32,432 nt of DNA from DATGFK01 sp040007395 (GTDB lineage: Bacteria > Chloroflexota > Anaerolineae > Aggregatilineales > UBA2796): positions 1-32,432 of the forward strand of contig JBDTVG010000046.1 of assembly GCA_040007395.1 (NCBI GenBank). The letters are read 5' to 3'. Under the pieces are notes generated by a model. The model did not search any database. It was not told where the DNA came from and worked only from the letters and a program-made list of their open reading frames with translations. This document shows, one piece after another, positions 7,302-14,911 of the stretch. A program made the translations under genes and the position numbers. The stretch's first letter is position 1. Each line of letters starts with the position of its first letter.

Positions 7302-7324
7302 GCCCGGTAGGTTAAGCACCGGGC
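7302..7324. terminator. Hairpin between bactofilin and beta-glucosidase genes
   Basis: GCCCGGT (7302-7308) and ACCGGGC (7318-7324) form a perfect 7-bp stem with a 9-base loop. It lies at the tail-to-tail junction and overlaps the last codons of the minus-strand beta-glucosidase gene. No U-tract is present, so terminator function is a guess from position. Confidence 0.45.
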
Positions 7325-8667
7325 AGCGCGTTATCACGGATCACCCGCTGGTAAAAGTGGAAGCTATCCTTCGGAGTACGTTGTTGTGTTGCAAAATCGA
7401 TATACACAATTCCGAAACGTCGATCATAGCCCCAGTTCCATTCGAAGTTATCCATAAACGACCAGACAAAATAGCCTTTTAACGAAACCCCATCTTTGAG
7501 CGCACGATGAGCCGCTTCGAAATGGCTGCGCAAGTAGTTAACCCGCTGTTCATCGTGTACTTTGCCAGCTTTATCTAGCTCATCAGCCGATGCACAGCCG
7601 TTTTCTGTGATATAGATCGCCGCTGGATGGTAATCCCGCTGGACACGCACGAGCAGTTCATATAGGCCGTCGGGGTAGACTTCCCACCCCATCGTTGTAT
7701 ATTCGGCTGGCTCAATATGAACGTTGCGGGTCTTTATAATTCCCGGATCGTCGGGCGCATCAGCAATGACGTTGCGAGTGTAATAGTTCAGCCCTAGCAT
7801 ATCAATTGGTGTGGAGATAATCTCCATATCACCGGGTTCGATCTTGGGACCACACTCCCCGAACAAGGCCAACATATCGGTGGGATATTCTCCCTTGAAG
7901 ATTGGATCGGCAAACCAACGATTGCTCAAGCCGTCCGCACGGTAGGCAGCCGCAACATCCGCCGCCGAGTTAGTTGCCGGGTGGATAGGTGACATATTCA
8001 GCACGATCCCTATTTGACAGGTTGGGCCGCTGTTGGCACGGAGAACCGGGATCGCCTTGCCGTGTGCCAGATATACATGATGGTTAACCTGAGTCGCTTC
8101 GCCGAAAGTGCTATCCTTGTGTCCGGGGGCGTGTTCGCCAGAAACGTGGCCTAGAATGGCAACGCACAGCGGCTCATTAAAGGTCATCCAGTGATGAACT
8201 CTGTCGCCAAGCCGTCGGGAGATCACATCGGCATAGTAGGCAAAATAATCGGCAGTGGTACGGTTTAGCCAGCCACCTTCTTCGTACAATGCCTGTGGCA
8301 AATCCCAATGGTAGAGTGTGGCAAATGGCTCAATACCTTCGCTTAACAGTGAATTTACGAGACGATCATAGAAATCCAAACCGGCTTGGTTAACTTCCCC
8401 TTTACCATCGGGGATCACTCTCGACCACGCGATAGAAAAGCGGTACGCCAGAACCCCTAACTCCCCCATGAGCTTTACATCATCGCGATAAAGATGGTAA
8501 TGATTGCAGGCGATGTCGCCTGTATCACCATTGAGAACTTTGCCCGGTGTGTGCGAGAAGCGATCCCAAATCGACTCGCCGCGTCCGCCTTCGGTAGCAG
8601 CCCCTTCGATCTGATAGGATGAGGTGGCAACCCCCCACGAAAAATCTTCAGGAAACGTTTTAGACAT
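7312..8667 (-). CDS. bglA: Family 1 glycoside hydrolase, beta-glucosidase
   Basis: A 451-residue retaining beta-glycosidase of family GH1, the usual length for bacterial cytosolic enzymes, with no signal peptide. It starts with the GH1 N-terminal signature (FPEDFSWGVATSSYQIEGA, residues 5-23). The acid/base Glu165 is in TFNEP and the nucleophile Glu355 is in YITENG; YHWDLPQAL and the C-terminal GYFVWSFMDNFEW, part of the substrate-binding wall, are also present. It would hydrolyse cellobiose or other beta-glucosides taken up by the cell. An AAGGGA ribosome-binding site precedes the ATG. It is divergent from a LacI-family gene with a LacI-type operator between them, so it is probably the direct target of that repressor. 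The precise sugar specificity cannot be read. Confidence 0.94.
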   Translation of the reverse strand: MSKTFPEDFSWGVATSSYQIEGAATEGGRGESIWDRFSHTPGKVLNGDTGDIACNHYHLYRDDVKLMGELGVLAYRFSIAWSRVIPDGKGEVNQAGLDFYDRLVNSLLSEGIEPFATLYHWDLPQALYEEGGWLNRTTADYFAYYADVISRRLGDRVHHWMTFNEPLCVAILGHVSGEHAPGHKDSTFGEATQVNHHVYLAHGKAIPVLRANSGPTCQIGIVLNMSPIHPATNSAADVAAAYRADGLSNRWFADPIFKGEYPTDMLALFGECGPKIEPGDMEIISTPIDMLGLNYYTRNVIADAPDDPGIIKTRNVHIEPAEYTTMGWEVYPDGLYELLVRVQRDYHPAAIYITENGCASADELDKAGKVHDEQRVNYLRSHFEAAHRALKDGVSLKGYFVWSFMDNFEWNWGYDRRFGIVYIDFATQQRTPKDSFHFYQRVIRDNALPGA

Positions 8668-8726
8668 GTATTGTCCCTTAATTCAAATAGGCCGCATATC
8701 GCAGGTATAATAACATTTTTAGTTTG

Positions 8727-8740
8727 TGAGAGCGTTTTCA
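8727..8740. promoter_or_regulatory. LacI-family operator
   Basis: TGAGAGCGTTTTCA is a near-palindrome of 14 bp centred on CG, matching the general LacI/GalR operator form TGnAAnCGnTnnCA. It lies between the divergent beta-glucosidase and lacI genes, just upstream of a TATTAT-like -10 on the minus strand (within about 8707-8714), where a bound repressor would block the beta-glucosidase promoter. Confidence 0.65.
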
Positions 8741-8760
8741 GTTTTCGTGAATCGGCCTTA

Positions 8761-8780
8761 AACTATAGGAATTCATAGTT
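8761..8780. repeat. Inverted repeat in the bglA-lacI intergenic region
   Basis: AACTAT (8761-8766) and ATAGTT (8775-8780) flank AGGAATTC. It sits about 60 bp before the lacI start and could be a second regulatory site, although it lacks the central CG of a LacI operator. Confidence 0.3.
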
Positions 8781-8842
8781 GATATGAAATTTTTTACCGT
8801 GCGACTCATTCCCCGTTTGTTTTTTAAGCACCGAGGATCGTT

Positions 8843-9856
8843 ATGAATCTGGAAGAGATTGCCCAACTCGCGGGCGTTTCGCGGGCTACCGTCTCACGTG
8901 TGATCAATAAACACCCTTACGTGAGTGAGGCGGTACGTCAGCGGGTGTTGGAAATTATCGAACGGGAAGGCTTTCACCCGAACGCGGCCGCACGGATGTT
9001 AGCGCGGCAACGCACCGAGGTCATTGGCGTGATTGCGCCAGAAGGGTTAGAGCCGATCTTTTTGGGAGGTTATTTTCCGGTGCTGCTCGGCGGAATTTCG
9101 AGCGCGATTAGTCACTCTGATTACGTGATGTCCCTGTGGGCGGGGTCTACTGCCGAAGAAGCGCAGCGGATGTATAAACGCATTCTTGGCTACAAACTGA
9201 TGGATGGCGCGGTGTTGATCTCCTCAATCCAAGACGATACGCTGCCCCGTAGTTTGTACGAGCGCCGGATGCCGTTGGTTATGATCGGGCCAACAATCAT
9301 GAGCGAAGTTTCGACGGTGGATATTGATAATCTGGCAGCGGCGCGTGTTGCTACCGACCATCTCATTCGGCTGGGTCGTCGCCGGATAGCGCATATCACA
9401 GGGCGACATGACATTATCGCGGTACGTCAACGCTTTGATGGCTATCGGACTGCCTTAGAGGCTAGTCAGATTCCGTTTGATCCTGCGCTAGTCGATCAAG
9501 GAGATTTCACTGAAAACTCAGGTTATTTTGCCGCACGGAAATTTATCCCATTGGGAATAGATGCCATTTTTGCTAGTAATGACCTGATGGCAATCGGAGC
9601 GATGCGTGGGCTTGCCGAGCAAGGGTTGAATGTGCCAGACGATGTGGCAGTGGTCGGATTCGACGATATGCACACGGCCTCGACCTTGCATCCTGCCCTC
9701 ACGACCATGCGTCAGCCAATCCGCGAACTGGGGTCAATTGCCACACACATGCTAATCGACATTATTCAAGGCAAGGTCACGCCGCCGCATCGGATTGTAC
9801 TCCCTACCGAATTAGTGATCCGCGAAACGTGTGGTGCAATTCCTCGCAGTGGTTGA
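8843..9856 (+). CDS. LacI-family transcriptional regulator
   Basis: A 337-residue repressor of the LacI/GalR family. The helix-turn-helix at residues 2-22 (LEEIAQLAGVSRATVSRVIN) is followed by the hinge helix (HPNAAARMLARQRT) and a periplasmic-binding-protein-like sugar-sensing domain beginning VIGVIAPE. The C-terminal domain has the family landmarks DHLIRLGRRRIAHITG, AIFASNDLMAIGAMRGL and VPDDVAVVGFDDM. A GAGG ribosome-binding site precedes the ATG. It is divergent from the beta-glucosidase gene, with a LacI operator in the 175-bp space between, so it most likely represses that gene and possibly itself, with a beta-glucoside or breakdown product as inducer. The ligand is an inference from context. 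Confidence 0.93.
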   Translation: MNLEEIAQLAGVSRATVSRVINKHPYVSEAVRQRVLEIIEREGFHPNAAARMLARQRTEVIGVIAPEGLEPIFLGGYFPVLLGGISSAISHSDYVMSLWAGSTAEEAQRMYKRILGYKLMDGAVLISSIQDDTLPRSLYERRMPLVMIGPTIMSEVSTVDIDNLAAARVATDHLIRLGRRRIAHITGRHDIIAVRQRFDGYRTALEASQIPFDPALVDQGDFTENSGYFAARKFIPLGIDAIFASNDLMAIGAMRGLAEQGLNVPDDVAVVGFDDMHTASTLHPALTTMRQPIRELGSIATHMLIDIIQGKVTPPHRIVLPTELVIRETCGAIPRSG

Positions 9857-9870
9857 TAAGCTACCAATGC

Positions 9871-11460
9871 TCATCCACAGCACGCCTCAGTTGACGCTGC
9901 TGTTGGTGCTGCTGTCGCACTAGCCAGATGCAGCGGATCGGGCAGCCGCAAATACTTGGCGCGGATCGCCGCCGTTTTCGTGTAATCGCCCGGCGACATA
10001 GCCTGCCACAAATCGACCACTGTGGCAATCTTGCCAGCCTGCCCAGTGCGATAGGTTCGCAACCACTGGAAAAACGCCTCATCGCCAATCGACTCGCGGA
10101 TCTCCTGAAGCATCAACGCCCCGCGCAGATATACCGCGTTGATGTACAGCCGTAGATTCTGAAAATCGTACACACCAGAATCGACATAGCCTTGTGGTAC
10201 ATAGGACTTGACACGAAAGTTCCACCACCACGGCACAAGAGTTGGATACTGCGCCTGCATATAAACGACTTCGCTGTATAACGCCAAGCCCTCATCCAGA
10301 AACGGCGCAGCCCCTTGATCGCTGCCAACCAGTGAATACCACCATTGGTGCAAAATTTCGTGCGCCGTAATTAGGGTCAGCCACGCATCAGGACTCCCCG
10401 TGTATAGCGAAAACCAGTGTTGGCTAACAAAGACCATCCCGCTGAACTCCATGCCGTCGGGAAAGTCACCTTCGATGATAACCAATCGCTTGTAGGGCAA
10501 TGGGCCATAGATCGGCGTAAAGGTATTCAAGGCAGTACGGGCAGTTTCGAGCGCGTGTTTTGCACCGACAGGTACAACAGGCGTACCAGCGCTTTTATCA
10601 AGCGTGAAGTAGTAAAATTCAATATTAACCCCCACGTCGCTGTGAGCATCCAAACGAGTCAGGGCGGCGCTGATACTCAAGGTGAACGTGCGAGCGCTAG
10701 ACATCTTGAAATGCCATGTGTCCGCATGGGGATGTTCGACCTCACCCGGCCCTACTACATCGAACTTGGCAGCGTCTTTGCCAATAACTTTGACCGTCGC
10801 CGTAAAATCGGACAGGGCAGATACGGTATATTCGCCAATTGCCCAGACTTTGGGCGTTTGCCATACTCCTTTGATTAACGGTGCAAATTCTGGCAGCCAT
10901 TCGCCCAGATTGAACTGTCGTTCCGTGTAGCCAAAATAGCCCGTATTGCCAATGTATGACTGCGTGATCTGGCTTGGATGCAGGGTAAAAGCCAGCGTAA
11001 AAGTTGCCTCACAGCCAACCGGGAGTGGTGTTTTCAGGTTGATTTCGAGACGCGGCCCATTCAAGGTGTAGCGTTGGATGGCGGCAGTGCTATCTACATG
11101 AGTCAGCATGAAAACATCGGGCTTGCGATTCGGTTCGATATTGAACACAATCTGCGGTAAGGGCTGATCCGTTTCGTTGCGATAGGTCGCCTTGAGGATT
11201 GTGATCAGGCTGTGCGTATCCATATTCACATCGGTATCGAGATCGTAGCGCACCGCTGCTAGTAGTGGTTGTTCTGCACAGGCCGTTGCTGTAGAAGTAG
11301 TAACTAGCCCAATCGGAGTCACCGTCACAATTGGCGCGAAAGTTGGCCCGCCGGGGTTTTCGGTGGGAGTGGGTATTGGCGGCGCAGAACTGCTAAGATC
11401 ACAAGCAGTGACCGCGATAAACAGCAAGATTAGCGGTAAAATGAAGATCCGTTGCGACAT
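9871..11460 (-). CDS. Lipoprotein with M1-type (gluzincin) metallopeptidase domain
   Basis: A 529-residue secreted lipoprotein. The signal peptide ends in the lipobox AVTAC, with lipidated Cys20, followed by a Pro/Thr-rich linker (to about residue 60). An N-terminal beta domain precedes the catalytic domain, which holds HEILHQWW (His367, Glu368, His371) and, 18 residues later, DEGLALY with the third zinc ligand Glu390. This is the HExxH-x18-E pattern of family M1. The substrate-binding GAMEN motif is replaced by GMEFSG (336-341), so a classical aminopeptidase activity should not be assumed. It would act on the outer face of the membrane, on peptides. The gene converges with lacI (14 bp gap) and is divergent from an Ntn-hydrolase gene, only 29 bp separating the two starts. 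Confidence 0.85.
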   Translation of the reverse strand: MSQRIFILPLILLFIAVTACDLSSSAPPIPTPTENPGGPTFAPIVTVTPIGLVTTSTATACAEQPLLAAVRYDLDTDVNMDTHSLITILKATYRNETDQPLPQIVFNIEPNRKPDVFMLTHVDSTAAIQRYTLNGPRLEINLKTPLPVGCEATFTLAFTLHPSQITQSYIGNTGYFGYTERQFNLGEWLPEFAPLIKGVWQTPKVWAIGEYTVSALSDFTATVKVIGKDAAKFDVVGPGEVEHPHADTWHFKMSSARTFTLSISAALTRLDAHSDVGVNIEFYYFTLDKSAGTPVVPVGAKHALETARTALNTFTPIYGPLPYKRLVIIEGDFPDGMEFSGMVFVSQHWFSLYTGSPDAWLTLITAHEILHQWWYSLVGSDQGAAPFLDEGLALYSEVVYMQAQYPTLVPWWWNFRVKSYVPQGYVDSGVYDFQNLRLYINAVYLRGALMLQEIRESIGDEAFFQWLRTYRTGQAGKIATVVDLWQAMSPGDYTKTAAIRAKYLRLPDPLHLASATAAPTAASTEACCG

Positions 11461-11489
11461 AAAATCACTTTTACTGAACTTCGATTGAT

Positions 11490-12521
11490 ATGAACATCAT
11501 CAACGGTATTGATCAAACGACATTCGATCTGACAGGCAACCATTATGATATAGGAGTGGCGATTGGGCGAGGCAGTCCCGATTTTACTCTGCCTGCATGG
11601 TGGCCTGAACCCCCGACTCTATTATTTGCCGAAGCCTGTTCCCGCGAGATCGCTGCGCTGCACCCCGGTTTGTTGGATGAGATTCAGGGACACGCAGACG
11701 GACAGAGTCTTGCCTATGATGACTTGCTGCGCGTGATCTGTCGCCAGCGGCTTGGCGGGCGGAATGTGCTTGCACCTGTTGCACCCGAAGGCGGCGGTTG
11801 TACCAGTGTGGCATGGCGTACCCCAAACGGCCATGTTGTGGTGGGGCGCAACTACGATTTTCACGAAGTACAGCGTACCCGCCAACGGATTCGGCTGCGC
11901 CCCGATAGATCGCGGCCTACAGTTGGGATGCGTGGGAGCGTCCCGGCAGGCCGCTACGATGGCGTAAACGATGCGGGCTTGTTCGTCTGCCTGCATATCG
12001 TCCTCTCCGACCAGTCGCAGATGGTCCGACCCGGTATCCCATTTCATCTAATCCCGCGTATTCTGTTAGAAACGTGCAGCACCCTTCGCGAAGCACTGGA
12101 CACGATCACCATGATGCCACATCTGCACAGTTTTAACTATCTGATCGCCGACCCCGGTGGTTTTGCGGTGGTTGAGTGTCATGCAGATCGTTTGCGGATT
12201 CTCTATCCTGAAAATGACATACTCGCCTGCGGCAATTTCTATCGTCACCCGGATATGGCACCGTTGACACGGCGGCGACAACAGCTTGTGTCGCGGCAGC
12301 GAGTCGCCTATCTGGAGTCATCGATATGGCGCGAGTTGGAGTCCGAGCCTTTGGACACGATGCAAGCCACGATGCGCGATCATGGCGCGGCGGTGTGCGG
12401 ACATAGGGGCGGTCATACAACCTTGTGGTCGGCTGTCGCAGACCTGACTAGCCGCCGTGTCGCCTATACGATGGGTGCGCCGTGCTGCACCGACTATCGC
12501 GAAATCCGCTGGCCTATATGA
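11490..12521 (+). CDS. C45/choloylglycine-type Ntn hydrolase (acyltransferase-like)
   Basis: A 343-residue protein of the N-terminal-nucleophile hydrolase group related to acyl-CoA:6-aminopenicillanate acyltransferase (peptidase family C45) and bile-acid hydrolases. The key feature is Cys104 in GGGCTSVAW, the expected site of autocatalytic cleavage that exposes the nucleophilic Cys, followed by the family's VVGRNYDF motif and later NDAGLFVCLH and FNYLIADPGGFAVVECH. It would hydrolyse or transfer an amide-linked acyl group; the substrate is unknown. There is no signal peptide. No ribosome-binding site is visible before the ATG at 11490. It is divergent from the M1-like lipoprotein gene with only 29 bp between the starts, so their promoters must overlap each other's coding ends. 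Confidence 0.8.
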   Translation: MNIINGIDQTTFDLTGNHYDIGVAIGRGSPDFTLPAWWPEPPTLLFAEACSREIAALHPGLLDEIQGHADGQSLAYDDLLRVICRQRLGGRNVLAPVAPEGGGCTSVAWRTPNGHVVVGRNYDFHEVQRTRQRIRLRPDRSRPTVGMRGSVPAGRYDGVNDAGLFVCLHIVLSDQSQMVRPGIPFHLIPRILLETCSTLREALDTITMMPHLHSFNYLIADPGGFAVVECHADRLRILYPENDILACGNFYRHPDMAPLTRRRQQLVSRQRVAYLESSIWRELESEPLDTMQATMRDHGAAVCGHRGGHTTLWSAVADLTSRRVAYTMGAPCCTDYREIRWPI

Positions 12522-12544
12522 TCACGGTTGCTCGTGGTTCGCGC

Positions 12545-12550
12545 TATAAT
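12545..12550 (+). promoter_or_regulatory. -10 element for the CPBP protease operon
   Basis: A perfect TATAAT 23 bp after the preceding stop codon. The best -35 at normal spacing is poor (TCACGG, 12522-12527), so the assignment rests on the -10 and its position. The leader would be about 67 bases, ending with AAAGGAT before the GTG start at 12624. Confidence 0.4.
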
Positions 12551-12623
12551 TGTCATTCTTACCCTATAGACAACTGCATTGGCCTCAAGTAGATGCTGAT
12601 AGCGTAACTAAAAGGATCGGATA

Positions 12624-13643
12624 GTGGCAGGAAGCGAACGTCTCATTGTAGTCATCATTGGGTTAGCTGTGGTCGTGATCCTTGCCAATCTGGCGGAAAC
12701 GCGCAAGTCGCTGCATGGGCCGCTGTATGCTATCCTGCTGCTAATTAACGTCGTGTTTTTAGTAACCTATGCCACTGCCTCCAACCAGATCGATGTACCG
12801 AAAGAAGCCTCGACATTGGCTAGCGTGGTAGCGTTAGTTTTTACAGGACTGGCGACGCTGCTGCTATTCGGTCAATTTCGGCGGTTGATTGCGCCGATAT
12901 TCCCTCGTCACGAGACGAACGCCGAGACGGGCGTGGTCACTGGCTTCGACCCTAATTCGATGACTCAGATGACGGGCTTGATCTTCAGTCTCTATCTGCT
13001 TGCCAATACGATTCTGGAATTTATTTTGGCGGGCGGATTAGCAGGATTGGCGCAAAACTTTTCCGGGGTGACGACCCGCAGTTTATGGACACAAGCCGGG
13101 ATCTTCGTCTTGTTCGCGGCAATAGGCGTAGGACTCGGTGTGCGCCGCCGTCTGGGGGCAACACTCCAGCGGCTTGGACTGCGTGCGCCGACCTTGACCG
13201 AACTACTGATGGGCGCGGCGATGGCTTTTTTCCTGTATGGTTTAGCCTTCTTCATCGGCGGGGTATGGCAAGCCATCACTCCCAAAGATGTTTTTGAGCA
13301 GCAGACCGTTCTCTCCGAGGAGATCGGCGGCAGTGTGAACACGCTCATGCTGGGCTTTGTGCTGGCGGCGACGGCGGCGATTGGTGAGGAGATCGCGTTT
13401 CGCGGGGCGTTGCAGCCCGTGTTTGGCCTGTGGCCTACGGCGCTGTTATTCGCGCTGATCCACAGCCAATACGTGCTAACCCCAGCGAGTCTGTTGATCT
13501 TTGCGGTTGGGTTGGGCTTTGGGTGGCTGCGGCGCAGATACAACACTACAACGGCGATTGTGGCACACTTCCTATACGACTTCGTACTCGTCGCGCTGGC
13601 AATTATCGTGCGCTATGCCCAAGCGATGGGAGTTGCCAGATGA
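12624..13643 (+). CDS. CPBP-family intramembrane metalloprotease (CAAX protease-like)
   Basis: A 339-residue multi-pass membrane protein with about eight to nine hydrophobic helices. The C-terminal third carries the ABI/CPBP motifs: EEIAFRG (Glu255, Glu256, Arg260), FALIHSQY (His280) and AHFLYDF (His315, Asp319), the catalytic and metal-binding set of Rce1-type glutamate intramembrane proteases. Bacterial members cleave membrane peptides or act in bacteriocin maturation or self-immunity; the substrate here is unknown. The start is GTG at 12624, supported by AAAGGAT upstream. Its stop overlaps the next start as ATGA (13640-13643), so it is translated together with the YprB-like nuclease gene. 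Confidence 0.88.
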   Translation: MAGSERLIVVIIGLAVVVILANLAETRKSLHGPLYAILLLINVVFLVTYATASNQIDVPKEASTLASVVALVFTGLATLLLFGQFRRLIAPIFPRHETNAETGVVTGFDPNSMTQMTGLIFSLYLLANTILEFILAGGLAGLAQNFSGVTTRSLWTQAGIFVLFAAIGVGLGVRRRLGATLQRLGLRAPTLTELLMGAAMAFFLYGLAFFIGGVWQAITPKDVFEQQTVLSEEIGGSVNTLMLGFVLAATAAIGEEIAFRGALQPVFGLWPTALLFALIHSQYVLTPASLLIFAVGLGFGWLRRRYNTTTAIVAHFLYDFVLVALAIIVRYAQAMGVAR

Positions 13644-14911
13644 GCGATCTGCGTACCCGATTGCGCAGCTTACGGGCTGCCACTCGACCTGTGGTTCGTC
13701 CGGCGGAGCTTCCGCCCACGCCCGAAGGCTCACGCACCTTAGATGAAGGCGATCTGCACGAAACACCGCTAGGCGCTAGCTACTTTCTACGCACATTGCA
13801 CCCGCCCGATACGACTCACGGTGAGGGTATACTCGACCAATGGCTGACGCAAAATCTGGCGGCGGCGGCGGTTTTTACCCGCGATCCACGCTTGGCGACG
13901 GTTGATCCGCGTCGCTGTTTGTTCCTCGACACCGAAACAACAGGGTTAAACGCTGGGGCGGGAACACTAGTATTTCTGGTCGGTGTTGGCCTATTCACCG
14001 ATGACGGCTTCGAGGTGCGCCAATATTTCCTGCGCGATCCTGCCGAAGAACCTGCCATGCTCCACGCGATCCGTGACCTGATGGAACACTATGAGGCGCT
14101 AGTCACGTTCAACGGGCGATCCTTCGATGTGCCTTTGCTCTCGATGCGCTACACGTTAAATCGTCAGCGCTTGAACGGGGAGCGTTGGCCTAACCTTGAT
14201 CTCCTGTTTCCAGCGCGGCGACTGTGGAAGCGGCGGCTTGAATCGTGCCGTCTTTCTTCGCTGGAACGTGCGATTTTAGGAGTGCAGCGTACCGGGCAAG
14301 ATGTCCCCGGCTGGCTGATTCCGCAGTTATATCAAGAATATCTGCAAACCGGGGATGCACGTCAGATGCGCCGTGTGATGTATCACAATTTGCTGGATGT
14401 GCTGTCAATGGTCACATTGGCAACCACATTATGTGATACCTTCACGCGCTCCGATATGGCCTTGCCGCACGACGATCTATTGAGCCTTGCCCGCTGGTAC
14501 GAACAATTGAATATGACTGAGCAAGCCGAGAATACTTTTTGGGCGGCCCTCAAAGCTGCCCGCCACGATGCCCAACATATCGCTTGTCTGGAAGGGCTAG
14601 CGGCGATGCTCAAGCGTCAAGATCGCCATTCTGATGCAGAGCCACTGTGGGAAGCGCTGGCGACACTCTCGCCGCTTGACTCGGCTCCCCGGATCGAACT
14701 GGCAAAGTATCATGAGTGGACAACAGGCGATTTTTCGCTGGCGATTTCATGGACGGAAGCCGCAGTGCAAGCCAACGCTGCCCGTCCGCGCTCATTTGAA
14801 CAGCAAGGCGTACAGATCGAGTTAAACAAACGGCTGGAGCGCTTACAACGAAAATATCATAAACGGCTTGACCAATCAGGATCACACCCAAACCACCACG
14901 ATGAACAATAA
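13640..14911 (+). CDS. YprB-like RNase H-fold 3'-5' exonuclease with helical C-terminus
   Basis: A 423-residue soluble protein. Residues about 90-265 form a DEDD-type exonuclease domain of the YprB/RNase_H_2 group: LFLDTETTG with Asp97 and Glu99, VTFNGRSFDVPLL with Asp163, and YHNLLDVLSM with His249 and Asp253. The C-terminal 160 residues are helical with TPR-like pairs (LARWYEQLNMTEQAENTFWAAL, LAAMLKRQDRHSDAEPLWEAL), probably for protein binding. The family is expected to trim single-stranded DNA or RNA; the substrate has not been inferred here. The start at 13640 overlaps the CPBP protease stop by 4 bp (ATGA), which is preferred over upstream starts lying inside that gene. The 3' end overlaps the CapA-like lipoprotein gene by 11 bp. 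Confidence 0.86.
   Translation: MSDLRTRLRSLRAATRPVVRPAELPPTPEGSRTLDEGDLHETPLGASYFLRTLHPPDTTHGEGILDQWLTQNLAAAAVFTRDPRLATVDPRRCLFLDTETTGLNAGAGTLVFLVGVGLFTDDGFEVRQYFLRDPAEEPAMLHAIRDLMEHYEALVTFNGRSFDVPLLSMRYTLNRQRLNGERWPNLDLLFPARRLWKRRLESCRLSSLERAILGVQRTGQDVPGWLIPQLYQEYLQTGDARQMRRVMYHNLLDVLSMVTLATTLCDTFTRSDMALPHDDLLSLARWYEQLNMTEQAENTFWAALKAARHDAQHIACLEGLAAMLKRQDRHSDAEPLWEALATLSPLDSAPRIELAKYHEWTTGDFSLAISWTEAAVQANAARPRSFEQQGVQIELNKRLERLQRKYHKRLDQSGSHPNHHDEQ

Noticed and set aside
10417..10878. Plus-strand open frame of 153 codons
   Set aside because: It lies wholly opposite the M1-like lipoprotein gene, has no recognisable domain and no convincing ribosome-binding site.
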